In this document: positions 1 to 8,832 of the stretch, in pieces
How the letters are laid out: each line of letters opens with the position of its first letter
How positions within the stretch are numbered: position 1 is the stretch's first letter
Origin: Acidobacteriota bacterium
GTDB lineage: Bacteria > Acidobacteriota > UBA6911 > RPQK01
DNA: 14,066 nucleotides
Assembly: GCA_003819755.1 (NCBI GenBank)
Contig: RPQK01000101.1
Coordinates: 1-14,066 of the forward strand
Direction: 5' to 3'
The notes under the pieces: generated by a model
Seen by the model: the letters and a program-made list of their open reading frames with translations, nothing else
Databases searched by the model: none
Told to the model about the DNA's origin: nothing
Translations under genes and position numbers: made by a program

Positions 1-1
1 A

Positions 2-589
<588 letters not shown>

Positions 590-593
590 GCAG

Positions 594-708
594 AAGGGAC
601 AGAAGGGACACAAGGGACAGAAGGGACAGAAGGGACGGCCGAAAATGTCATCTTGACGTCCCTTGTGTCCCTTGTGTCCCTTGTGTCCTTTGTGTCCCTT
701 GTCCCTTG
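594..708. repeat. Hairpin of 9-bp repeats, locus A (AAGGGACAG / ACAAGGGAC)
   Basis: The left arm carries five tandem nonamers: AAGGGACAG at 594-602, 612-620 and 621-629, AAGGGACAC at 603-611 and AAGGGACGG at 630-638. After about 19 bases the right arm carries five copies of GTCCCTTGT or GTCCTTTGT (658-702) plus a partial unit. The arms are therefore inverted relative to each other and could fold into a long imperfect stem, with one mismatch per unit because the ninth base differs between arms. It sits between two convergent genes, where it could act as a bidirectional terminator or mRNA-stabilising stem. The right arm lies inside the 3' end of the MgtC-like reading frame. A related element occurs at 11571-11674. 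Confidence 0.85.
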
Positions 709-1178
709 GGTTCACCGTCGTCTTCGTCGCGATCATCAATAAGCGGGTTCAGCCGACGCTTCAGAGGGGTGAGAAGGCGCAGGGTCGCAAAATTCAAGAC
801 GGCAAGGATGATCGCGATTTCATAACGAGAATAGGCGACGGCGATCCCCACGACCCCGGTGCTCCACACGCTTGCGGCAGTGGCGGTCCCTTCGACCGTC
901 ATGCCGTGTTTCAGGATGGCCCCGCCGCCGATAAATCCGACACCTGTCATTAACCCCTGGATCAGGCGAGCCTGGCTGCCCGGACTGTCAGGCATTATGA
1001 GCTTACCGATCAGAACCAGGGCGCAGCTCGCCAGTGCCACGAGCGGGAAAGTTCGCAGCCCGGCTGACCGTGCCTGGAGCTCGCGGTCCCACGCAATGGG
1101 CAAGGCCAGGACGTAAGCAGCAAGGAGGGTGAACAGATTCGAGCCTACTTGCCCCCAATCAGGGTGTAAAGACTCCAT
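648..1178 (-). CDS. MgtC/SapB family inner-membrane protein with repeat-encoded tail
   Basis: A 176-residue membrane protein. The N-terminal part matches the MgtC/SapB/YhiD core: a first hydrophobic helix (about residues 12-28), the family pattern DRELQARSAGLRTFPLVALAS (about 31-51), then TGVGFIGGGAILK with its Gly-rich helix, the ATAASVW segment and a last helix near residues 118-134. MgtC proteins sit in the inner membrane and are linked to growth in low magnesium and, in pathogens, to inhibition of ATP synthase; here only membership of the family can be claimed. An in-frame TGA about 30 bases upstream supports ATG 1178 as the start, although the GGAG motif is unusually close to it. The last ~20 residues (ending GTQRTQGTQGTQGTSR) are encoded by the right arm of the 9-bp-repeat hairpin and are not part of the conserved fold. 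The gene is convergent with the Hyi-like gene. Confidence 0.88.
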   Translation of the reverse strand: MESLHPDWGQVGSNLFTLLAAYVLALPIAWDRELQARSAGLRTFPLVALASCALVLIGKLIMPDSPGSQARLIQGLMTGVGFIGGGAILKHGMTVEGTATAASVWSTGVVGIAVAYSRYEIAIILAVLNFATLRLLTPLKRRLNPLIDDRDEDDGEPKGQGTQRTQGTQGTQGTSR

Positions 1179-1252
1179 ACTCCAATCTACCGTCCGCCGG
1201 TCGGCTTGTCACGCCTGGCGGTTGACGCCTATTCCCTCCGGTTCGCGAATGA

Positions 1253-1387
1253 CCTTTTCTCTATCGCCTTGCATCCAAAAGGCAACTGCTGAAAGGCAAA
1301 GAAGCGGATCCCGAGTTGAGGAACTTTCTGAGCGCACACGGAGTCAAACCCTGGAGCAAGGGAAAGCCGGCCGGGAATAGGCCGTAA
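1253..1387 (+). other. Possible decayed coding fragment in the 1179-1424 gap
   Basis: After an in-frame TGA (1250-1252) there are 44 open codons ending in TAA at 1385-1387. The peptide reads like ordinary soluble protein, for example KEADPELRNFLSAHGVKPW near its middle, with no ATG or GTG start in frame; only an internal TTG is available. I do not recognise the family. It may be the 3' remnant of a lost gene, a frameshifted small protein, or chance in GC-rich DNA. The rest of the gap shows no clear promoter or RNA structure, although it must contain the promoters of the divergent MgtC-like and ADOP genes. Confidence 0.2.
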
Positions 1388-1424
1388 TGCCGGCAGACGC
1401 AGGGAGTATCAGGAGGGAAGGCCA

Positions 1425-3890
1425 ATGGACAGGGGGGGAGCAGAAGCTTCAGGCAATAAGAGGGTTGTCAACTGGAGATTCATCCCGGAATCGCTCGCCA
1501 AAGATGTACGTTTCGCCGCCCGCTCCCTGGCCCGCAATCCGGGCTTTACGGTCATCGCCATTTTGGCCCTGACCCTCGGAATAGCCTCGAGCATTTCCAT
1601 CTTCACTGTCGTGAACGGCGTTCTGATCAACCCGTTGGATCTTCCCGACCCCGATCAGATCGTGATTTTTCTTCGCAACACACCCTATGGGGAACTCCCC
1701 ATGGTTTCGTTCCCGAACTTCGAAGACTGGAGGAAGCAGCAACAAACCTTCGTCGATCTCACCGCGTCTGACTACACCGAAATGAACCTGGCGGGAGGGA
1801 ACAGCCCTCTGCGGCTTCGCGGGTACCGCGTAACGCCTGATTTCTTTCGTGTTCTCGGGGTGAAGCCGCTGATCGGCTCCGCCTTCCCGACTGAGACCCG
1901 AGCGACTTCGCGGGTCGCCGTTCTCAGTCAGGCTACTTGGGAGAAAGGATTCGGCAGCGACCCTCGAGTGATTGGACGCGGGATCCGCCTTGATGATCAG
2001 GCTTACGAAATCTGCGGCGTAGTCCCAGCCGCGACGGCGAGCTTCGCGGAGAGCGATGTCTGGATTCCGCTGGATCCTCACCACCCGGAGCTTCTGCGTT
2101 TAGCACGCAGGCGCACGGGCAGCCTTTTCCGGGTGCTCGGTCGAGTGAAGCCAGGAGTGACGCTCCAAAAAGCGCAGGCGGAGATTGACGTGATCTCCCG
2201 ACGCCTGGAAAAGTCCTACCCCGAGGCCCGTGAACACCTCAAGGTCAGACTCCAGACGCTTCAGGACCATCTGGTGGGCGACACCCGACCTCGCCTGCTG
2301 GCCCTCATGGGAGCGGTCCTCTTCGTACTCCTGATCGCCTGCCTGAACACGGCCAGCCTCCTGCTGACCAGGGGAACCTTGCGGGCCAGGGAGGTCGCTG
2401 TCCGAATGGCCATTGGCGCCGGCCGTTTTCGAGTCATTCGGCAGTTCCTCATCGAGAGCCTTTTGCTTGCCGTGGCGGCTACGGTGGTTGGCATGCTTTT
2501 GGCGCAGGCAGCCATACGCCTCCTCCAGAGTGAGTTCCCTGAAAGCCTGCCGCGGATGGCAGAAATCAGCATCGACTGGCATGTGCTCGGTTTCGCTCTT
2601 GTGGTGGCGCTTTTGTCGGTGTTTGTGTTCGGACTGGTTCCTGCTCTCAGAAGCTCACGCGTCAACTTCGGAAGTGCCCTCAAAGAGGGAGCCTCGGGCA
2701 CCACTTACTCCTCCGCCTCGCTCCGTCTGAGGAGCGCCATGGTGATCGTGCAGGTCTCGCTTTCGGCGATCCTCGTGATCGGCGCCGGTCTTCTCATGAA
2801 GAGCTACTGGTTGTTGACCCGCGTTGAACTGGGATTCAGGACAGAGAATATCGTAACGGCGCAGACGGTTCTCTCTTCGGCTCGCTACAAGACGGCTGAG
2901 GACAAGATCCGCTTTGCGCGCGAGGCTGAAGACCGGCTCCGCGCCATCCCCGGAGTTGAACTGGTCGGCACCACCAACAATCTCACTTTCAGCAACTGGG
3001 GCTTTGGTGTTAGAGGATTTGAATACGAGACGGCCGACGGACAGAGGAAGGAGGCGCCGGGCACAGCCTCGTACAAAATCGTCGGCCCCGGGTTTCTGGA
3101 GACGCTCGGGATTTCCCTGCTCTACGGGCGGAGGTTTGACCATCGAGACAATGCACAAAGCGCGCCGGTCCTGATCCTGGATCGGAGCTTGGCGGAACGG
3201 TTGTTTCCGCCCGGAAAAGCAGTGGGCCGCCGTGTCTTTTTCGAGGAACGGTGGACAACCGTTGTTGGAGTGGTCGACAGCATCCGGGAGGGTGGACCGT
3301 TGGATGAACCAAAGGCCGCCCTGTACGTGCCGTTCGACCAATCCCCGGTCGAACGGATCGGGTGGGCCATAAAGACCGCCGTCCCACCCGGCGTCATGAT
3401 CCCCGTCGTCCGGCGGGTCTTGAGTGAAATCGACCGCGACCAGCCGGTCTTTGCCGTGGGAACCATGCGGGAATCTCTTGCCACATCCGTTGTAGCGGAC
3501 CGCCTGAACACTCTGCTGATGCTCGGCTTCGGAGGCGTGGCGCTTATTCTAGCGGCTCTCGGGCTGTACGGTGTCCTGGCTTATCAGGTCAGTTCGCGAA
3601 CCCGGGAAATCGGAATCCGGATGGCGATTGGCGCCGAGCGGACCCAAGTGTTCAGGCAGATCGCGACCGGCGGACTGAAGCTGGTCGCGGCCGGGCTCTG
3701 CCTGGGTTTGGCTGGCGCCGTTGGGCTCACACGTTTTCTTTCTGGCATGCTGTACAACGTGAAGCCCCTTGACTGGCCGGTTTTCGTAATCGTCGCGGTG
3801 CTTCTCGTTTGTGCCGGAGTTTTAGCCCTCGCGGTTCCCGCCTGGAAGGCCTCTCGCCTGAGCCCGTCTTCGGCGCTCAGGACGGAGTAG
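1425..3890 (+). CDS. ADOP-type ABC transporter permease (FtsX/MacB_PCD duplicated)
   Basis: An 821-residue protein with the two-fold FtsX/MacB layout of the acidobacterial duplicated orphan permease group. It has a cytoplasmic lead (FAARSLARNPGFT) and a first membrane helix (about 40-66), followed by a MacB-type periplasmic domain (about 67-285). Three helices follow near 291-316, 340-366 and 386-408. A second unit begins with a helix near 437-463 and continues with a second periplasmic domain and three C-terminal helices (about 694-720, 745-770, 778-803). The coupling motif typical of FtsX permeases occurs twice: REVAVRMAIGAGRFRVIRQF and REIGIRMAIGAERTQVFRQI. Length fits the 800-900 residues usual for the group. 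GGAGG about 9 bases before ATG 1425 fixes the start. No ATPase gene is adjacent, which is why the group is called orphan. The substrate is unknown; family members are thought to export peptides or drugs or to act in envelope processes. A PadR-type regulator often precedes such genes, but none is recognisable here. Confidence 0.93.
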   Translation: MDRGGAEASGNKRVVNWRFIPESLAKDVRFAARSLARNPGFTVIAILALTLGIASSISIFTVVNGVLINPLDLPDPDQIVIFLRNTPYGELPMVSFPNFEDWRKQQQTFVDLTASDYTEMNLAGGNSPLRLRGYRVTPDFFRVLGVKPLIGSAFPTETRATSRVAVLSQATWEKGFGSDPRVIGRGIRLDDQAYEICGVVPAATASFAESDVWIPLDPHHPELLRLARRRTGSLFRVLGRVKPGVTLQKAQAEIDVISRRLEKSYPEAREHLKVRLQTLQDHLVGDTRPRLLALMGAVLFVLLIACLNTASLLLTRGTLRAREVAVRMAIGAGRFRVIRQFLIESLLLAVAATVVGMLLAQAAIRLLQSEFPESLPRMAEISIDWHVLGFALVVALLSVFVFGLVPALRSSRVNFGSALKEGASGTTYSSASLRLRSAMVIVQVSLSAILVIGAGLLMKSYWLLTRVELGFRTENIVTAQTVLSSARYKTAEDKIRFAREAEDRLRAIPGVELVGTTNNLTFSNWGFGVRGFEYETADGQRKEAPGTASYKIVGPGFLETLGISLLYGRRFDHRDNAQSAPVLILDRSLAERLFPPGKAVGRRVFFEERWTTVVGVVDSIREGGPLDEPKAALYVPFDQSPVERIGWAIKTAVPPGVMIPVVRRVLSEIDRDQPVFAVGTMRESLATSVVADRLNTLLMLGFGGVALILAALGLYGVLAYQVSSRTREIGIRMAIGAERTQVFRQIATGGLKLVAAGLCLGLAGAVGLTRFLSGMLYNVKPLDWPVFVIVAVLLVCAGVLALAVPAWKASRLSPSSALRTE

Positions 3891-3967
3891 CAGACGGCGC
3901 GTCGTGCGCGGTTCTGTGAGAACTTGCGTAGGCTTCTGTTAGAATCGGCCGCCGAGGGGTGCCGACA

Positions 3968-6265
3968 ATGAAAGACAGACTCTTCTATCTTGGAATCGCG
4001 CTTGCGTCCACTCTTGGGATTACCGCAGTTTCGCCGGCTCAAGCCCCGGCGACTCAACCTGCCCAGCCGCCTACGGTCATCACTGCCGGTGACGATTGGA
4101 TTCCCCTCAAGCCCGGCCTCGACATCGAGCAGGGCTCGGCCCTCGACTTTTCAGCCCTGGATCTCGTGGATCGGCCGGCCGGCAAACACGGCCGTGTAAT
4201 CGCCCGATCCGACGGACAGTTCGCCTTTGCCGATTCGCCGAACCAGCCTCGCCGGTTCTATGGCGTGAACCTGTGTTTTGGCGCGCACTACATATCCAAG
4301 GAAGAGTCGATCCGGTTGGCGGACAGGCTGGTGCGTCTCGGCTATAACACGGTTCGGATCCATCACTACGAACGCGATTTGACGCAGGGGCAGCCGGACT
4401 CGATTTCCTTTGACCCGGAAAAGATCGACCAGTTCGACTACCTCATGGCGAGCCTCATCCGACGAGGCATCTACCTGACCACGGACTTGTACGTCTCCCG
4501 CCCGGTCCCCTACCGGGAGATTGGGATCGATCAAGACGGCGCGATCCCGATGAACACGTTCAAAATAATGGTTCCGGTCCACGATCGCGCTTTTGAAAAC
4601 TGGAAAGCGTTCACGCGTGCCTTGCTGGGGCACGTTAACCCATATACCGGCCACAGCTACGCCAAGGAACCAGCACTTGCGTGGATTGCCCTGATCAACG
4701 AAGGCAATTATGGAAATTTCATCAAGGAGATTCTGACGATCCCCGAGTGGAAGCTCGCGTGGAATCGGTGGCTGGTAAAACGCTATCCCAACCGCGAATC
4801 TCTCAGCACGGCGTGGGGCGCGGAGCTCCAGGAGGGCGAAGACCCAGCTTCACAGTCCGTGGGGCTGCCTCAGAGACTTCAGGACGAGAACCGGCGGACG
4901 AGGGACTGCGTCCTCTTCTTCGCCGACACGGAACGGCACATGGTCAAGCGGATGCAGTCATTCCTGCGCCAGGAGCTCGGCTGCCAGGCGCTCTTGAGCA
5001 ATGCCAGCTCCTGGACCCGTTTCACCACGGATCAGGCGGCACGCATGACCTACGACTATGTGGACGAGCACTTCTACGTCGATCATCCCCAGTTTCTTCA
5101 GTCCCCCTGGCGCCTGCCGAGCCGGTGCCCTAACACGAGCCCGATCGCAGGAGGAGCAGCGGGAGGCCGGGGAATCACGTTTACCCGCCTGTTTGACAAG
5201 CCGTTCACCGTCACCGAGTACAACTACTCGGCGCCAGGCCGGTTCCGTGGCGTCGGCGGCATCCTGACGGGGGCATTAGTGGCGCTCCAGGGCTGGGGCG
5301 GGATTTGGCGGTTCGCGTACAGTCACAGCCGCGAGGCCATGTTCACCCCGACCCGGATGGGATACTTCGACATGGCTACCGATCCGCTCGGCCAGGCCGC
5401 CGAGCGCGCTTCCCTGTGCCTGTTCCTGCGCGGCGATCTCCAAATGGCCCCGAAGAGCGTCGCTCTGGTCATGACTGATGCGGACCTCGCTCAGCCGACG
5501 GGCCGAATCCCGAATCTTGCGCCTCGGTGGCATTGGCTCGCGTGGATAACCAGAATTGGAACTCAGGTCCTGCCATCCCCTGAAAAGTCTACCTCGCACA
5601 GTGCGATCTTGCCGTTGGGCTGGCAGACACCCGCCTCCGCCTACCCGGCGAACCTGGTTCTCGGGTCGGCACCTTACAGCGTCGACGATCAGTCTCTGGT
5701 GACGGCGCTGCAGGAGCGTAAGCTATTCCCAGCCAACGCCATTCTCGATCCCGGACAAAGATCGTTCCGGAGCGAGACCGGCGAAGTGACGATCGACGGA
5801 CCTGGCGACCGCCTCGTCCTCGACACTCTACGGACGGCGGGGGGCTACGCGTCCGCCGGCCAGAGCGTGGAAGCCCCGAAGGGAGGAGTGAAGGTGTCGT
5901 TGACAGGCAGCGACGCCACTGTCTGGGTCAGCGCACTCGATCGAAACCCGATCGGGAAAAGCCGCCGCCTGCTCGTCACTCACCTCACCGATCTACAGAA
6001 TAGCGGCATTCAGTATGCCGAGCCGGCTCGCCAGACCCTGCAAGACTGGGGCGGCCTGCCCTACCTGGTCCGGGCGGGCAAGGCGGAAGTCAGCCTGCGC
6101 CTGAAATCACCCGGCAAGTACCGGGTTTGGGCCCTGTCGGTCACGGGGAAACGCGTGGCCGAAGTACCGGCGCGAGTTGAAGGCGACGCTCTGAATTTCA
6201 CGCTCGACGTCGCCGGCGACCCGGCGGGCGGCGCAAGGATGATGTATGAGGTGGTGAGGAAGTAA
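3968..6265 (+). CDS. Secreted clan GH-A-like glycoside hydrolase
   Basis: A 765-residue protein starting at ATG 3968, with GAGGGG (3954-3959) as its ribosome site. An in-frame GTG at 3959 would overlap that site and is less likely. Residues 1-26 form a signal peptide (MKDRLFYLGIALASTLGITA, then cleavage near VSPAQA), so the enzyme is exported. A (beta/alpha)8 barrel covers about residues 85-480. It includes the early-strand motif NTVRIHHYERD, the WIALINEGN motif whose Asn244-Glu245 fits the clan GH-A acid/base, the strand motif DYVDEHFYVDHP, and VTEYNYSAPG with Glu417 as candidate nucleophile. This is a retaining, GH5/GH39-like arrangement. The C-terminal third (about 480-765) looks like beta-rich accessory domains. 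I cannot assign a CAZy family or substrate; a beta-glycosidase is the safest reading. It follows the ADOP gene by 77 bases and may have its own promoter. It converges on the GH3 gene across a palindrome. Confidence 0.82.
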   Translation: MKDRLFYLGIALASTLGITAVSPAQAPATQPAQPPTVITAGDDWIPLKPGLDIEQGSALDFSALDLVDRPAGKHGRVIARSDGQFAFADSPNQPRRFYGVNLCFGAHYISKEESIRLADRLVRLGYNTVRIHHYERDLTQGQPDSISFDPEKIDQFDYLMASLIRRGIYLTTDLYVSRPVPYREIGIDQDGAIPMNTFKIMVPVHDRAFENWKAFTRALLGHVNPYTGHSYAKEPALAWIALINEGNYGNFIKEILTIPEWKLAWNRWLVKRYPNRESLSTAWGAELQEGEDPASQSVGLPQRLQDENRRTRDCVLFFADTERHMVKRMQSFLRQELGCQALLSNASSWTRFTTDQAARMTYDYVDEHFYVDHPQFLQSPWRLPSRCPNTSPIAGGAAGGRGITFTRLFDKPFTVTEYNYSAPGRFRGVGGILTGALVALQGWGGIWRFAYSHSREAMFTPTRMGYFDMATDPLGQAAERASLCLFLRGDLQMAPKSVALVMTDADLAQPTGRIPNLAPRWHWLAWITRIGTQVLPSPEKSTSHSAILPLGWQTPASAYPANLVLGSAPYSVDDQSLVTALQERKLFPANAILDPGQRSFRSETGEVTIDGPGDRLVLDTLRTAGGYASAGQSVEAPKGGVKVSLTGSDATVWVSALDRNPIGKSRRLLVTHLTDLQNSGIQYAEPARQTLQDWGGLPYLVRAGKAEVSLRLKSPGKYRVWALSVTGKRVAEVPARVEGDALNFTLDVAGDPAGGARMMYEVVRK

Positions 6266-6267
6266 CA

Positions 6268-6378
6268 GCTGCAAGGGCGGGAAGGAGGGCTGCTGACTGG
6301 ATTTACAGGATAAACAGGCTCCGCGAATCTGTCAGTCCCGTAAATCCTGTCAGCACTCCTCCTTCCCGCCCTTACAGC
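6268..6378. repeat. 50-bp-arm imperfect palindrome between convergent glycosidase genes
   Basis: Left arm 6268-6317 and right arm 6329-6378 are reverse complements at 42 of 50 positions, around an 11-base loop. Each arm has two parts: an outer GGGCGGGAAGGAGG block that is perfectly conserved, and an inner block built from 9-bp units (GGATTTACA, GGATAAACA and their diverged partners). It starts 3 bases after the stop of the secreted glycosidase and ends about 90 bases before the GH3 stop codon. It could therefore fold in transcripts from either side as a bidirectional terminator or 3' stabiliser. There is no T-tract on the near side, so simple intrinsic termination is not certain. A mobile, REP-like origin is possible. 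Confidence 0.8.
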
Positions 6379-6469
6379 CGATTTCAGCGACACCGCCTTC
6401 ACTTCACCCGAAGCCGGGGACTTGTTTCACCGGTTCGAAGGCGAAGGGAAGGGGGAACATATGCCCCGA

Positions 6470-8800
6470 TTACCGGGCGACCACCTCGAACTTCCCCCGG
6501 AGGCGGATGTCTTCACACGAGCTGCCGACCATGACGTTGAAGACCCCGGGCTCGACCTTCGGTTGCAGGTTGCCATCCAGCAACGAGAGATGTTCCCGCC
6601 CAAGCACGAACTCGACCCTCTTGTGTTCCCCCGCTTTCAGGAAGACCTTCCTGAAGCCCTTCAACTCGATCACCGGAGTAACGACGGAGCTGATGACGTC
6701 GTCAAGGTAGAGTTGGACCACTTCGCTCCCGTCCCGGTCACTCGCGTTCCGCAGGTCAAGGCTCACCCTCACGTCGCCGGCCGGACCAATCTGCGTTGGC
6801 CCGATCTCAAGGTTGCTGTACTCGAATTTCGTGTAACTCAAACCACGGCCGAACTCGAAGAGTGGGGTCAAAGGCATGGTGACGTAGGCCCGCTGCCGGC
6901 GCATCAGCTTCGCCGGTTTGTAATTGTAGTAGAAGGGCATCTGGCCCACGTGGCGGGGGAACGTAATGGGAAGCTTTCCACTGGGGTTGCAGTCCCCGAA
7001 GAGCACATCCGCCGCCGCCCGGGCGCCTCCCTCACCGCACATCCACGTTTCCACGATCGCCGGAACGTGCTCCGCCGCCCACGGGAGGGCGAGAGGCCGG
7101 CCGCTCACCAGCACGAGCACCGTCGGCGTTCCTGTTTCGTAAACCGCCCTGATCAGTTCGTTCTGCAACCCGGTCAGATGCAGGTCGACGGAATCGTCAC
7201 TCTCGCCGTCGGTCTTTTCGTCCTCACCTACCACCAGAACCGCGATGTCCGATTTTCGCGCCGCCTCCGCCGCCTGTTTGATCTCGTCGAGGTCCGTACT
7301 GAGGACGTGGCAACCCTTGACGTACTCGATGCGCGTCTCGGCTGACAGCTTCTTGCGGATTTCGTCAAGGAATGTTGACGTTTTGTTCAAAAGGGTTTTC
7401 GGGATGTAATCCCCGAGCAGATTCTCGCTGTCATCGGCATTCGGCCCGATCACGGCTATGGAACGCAATTGTTTGCTCAGCGGGAGCAGGTTCCTGTCGT
7501 TCTTCAGCAATACGATCCCTTCCCGGGCGGCCTGCTCGGCCAGTCGCCGATGGCTTTCCGAGTGGACGACGCCGACGGCCCGGCCAGGATCGACAAAAGG
7601 ATTCTCGAAAAGGCCAAGCTCAAATTTCAGACGAAGGACCCGCCGGACCGCCCGGTCCAGAAGGTCCATCGGGACTATTCCCTCCCGGACGTTTGCGATC
7701 ATGTCCTGCATGTAGCCCGATTCGAAGGTGACGTTCACGTCGACTCCGGCTTTGAGGACGATGGGACCCGCCTCTTTTTCGGTTGCCACGACACGCTCGT
7801 AGAGCAGCGTCCCGGTGTTGCTCCCCTCACTCAGAACATTGCCCCTGAACCCCAGCTCTTCACGCAGGATCCGCGTCAGATGGTGCTCGGAACCGTGATT
7901 CGGATAGCCGTTTATCGAGGGGTGAGTGGCCATGACACCGAGTGCGCCTGCCTTCTTGATTCCCGCGATCCACGGGGGCAGAAACACTTCGCGCAACGTC
8001 CGCTCGGAGAGATCCATCGTCCCCCGGTTGATCCCGTTGAGGCCCTGTGTCTGGCCTGGGAAATGACAGAGCCCGGCAATCACTTTGTCGCCGAATGAAA
8101 TGTCCCGGCCCTGAGCACCTTCGACCAGGCGAAGAGCGATCTCCGAACACAGGTAAGGGTCTTCGCTGAAGGTCTGCTGGTTTCGCCCGTGCCTTGGGTC
8201 CCGATTCGGTTCGATCACGAGGGTGAACAACTGGTGCACGCCGACAGCCCTCGCCTCCCGGGCGGCCGCCGCGTACACATCGCGGATCAGATCCATGTTC
8301 CAGGAGGCGCCCAGGCCAAGTCCCTCGGGAAAGATCGTGGCACCGGGAGCCATGAATCCGTGCGTCCCCTCTTCAACCTGCATGAGCGGGATTCCAAGCC
8401 GCGTCTTTTCGAGCGCCAGTTTCTGGAGCTCGTTGAAGAGCTCGGCTTGCCGCCTGGTCCCTTCCGGCACGATTTCGTTGGCCAGGGTGAAAAAGCCGCC
8501 GCCCGGCCCGATCCCGAGAAGATTCCCGGTTACGAAACGCCGGACACCCTCCCTCTTGCCGGCGATATCGCGGCCAAACTCGTCCATGTAGACGCACGGC
8601 ATGTTGATCTGCCCGACCTTCTCTTCGAGCGTCATCCGGCTGAGCAGATCGTCCACCCGCCTGTCGATTGGCTGGCGAGAGTCACGGTAAGCGGGAGGGC
8701 TGACGGCTGACTGCTGCCTGCTGACAAAGCCGGCAGCGAGGAGCAGGAGGGAGAAAGCGCCAACAACCACAATCCGGAGCACCATCGAATTAATCCGCAT
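6470..8800 (-). CDS. Divergent glycoside hydrolase family 3 protein
   Basis: A 776-residue protein read from ATG 8800, preceded by GAGAGG about 10 bases upstream. A longer frame from 9037 would add 79 residues translated from a palindromic repeat and is rejected. An N-terminal hydrophobic segment (about residues 8-24) looks like a signal peptide or anchor. Domains in order: GH3 N-terminal barrel (about 40-370, from RVDDLLSRMTLEEKVGQI), GH3 C-terminal alpha/beta sandwich (about 400-620, beginning IAVIGPNADDSENLLGDY), and a fibronectin-III-like domain (about 680-765). GH3 landmarks are recognisable but altered. The usual KHF is CHFPG (Cys245-His246). The usual nucleophile motif SDW is LSEG, placing Glu325 where Asp is expected. 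Glu533 in DGESDD is a candidate acid/base. Beta-glucosidase or beta-xylosidase is the common family activity, but the altered barrel makes the activity uncertain. The regulator gene lies upstream on the same strand. Confidence 0.88.
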   Translation of the reverse strand: MRINSMVLRIVVVGAFSLLLLAAGFVSRQQSAVSPPAYRDSRQPIDRRVDDLLSRMTLEEKVGQINMPCVYMDEFGRDIAGKREGVRRFVTGNLLGIGPGGGFFTLANEIVPEGTRRQAELFNELQKLALEKTRLGIPLMQVEEGTHGFMAPGATIFPEGLGLGASWNMDLIRDVYAAAAREARAVGVHQLFTLVIEPNRDPRHGRNQQTFSEDPYLCSEIALRLVEGAQGRDISFGDKVIAGLCHFPGQTQGLNGINRGTMDLSERTLREVFLPPWIAGIKKAGALGVMATHPSINGYPNHGSEHHLTRILREELGFRGNVLSEGSNTGTLLYERVVATEKEAGPIVLKAGVDVNVTFESGYMQDMIANVREGIVPMDLLDRAVRRVLRLKFELGLFENPFVDPGRAVGVVHSESHRRLAEQAAREGIVLLKNDRNLLPLSKQLRSIAVIGPNADDSENLLGDYIPKTLLNKTSTFLDEIRKKLSAETRIEYVKGCHVLSTDLDEIKQAAEAARKSDIAVLVVGEDEKTDGESDDSVDLHLTGLQNELIRAVYETGTPTVLVLVSGRPLALPWAAEHVPAIVETWMCGEGGARAAADVLFGDCNPSGKLPITFPRHVGQMPFYYNYKPAKLMRRQRAYVTMPLTPLFEFGRGLSYTKFEYSNLEIGPTQIGPAGDVRVSLDLRNASDRDGSEVVQLYLDDVISSVVTPVIELKGFRKVFLKAGEHKRVEFVLGREHLSLLDGNLQPKVEPGVFNVMVGSSCEDIRLRGKFEVVAR

Positions 8801-8832
8801 CGCAATCTGTCCTCTCTGCAGCCAATAGTTCT

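Noticed and set aside
594..708. Possible CRISPR array
   Set aside because: Units are 9 bp and contiguous with no unique spacers, and the array inverts halfway; it is a tandem-repeat hairpin.
3940..3945. TAGAAT as a -10 box for the secreted glycosidase
   Set aside because: The hexamer is good, but no reasonable -35 lies 16-18 bases upstream (TTGCGT is only 10 bases away), so I do not call a promoter.
6422..7345. Long plus-strand open frame (307 codons) opposite the GH3 gene
   Set aside because: Antisense shadow with no recognisable fold; the minus strand encodes a complete GH3 C-terminal half.
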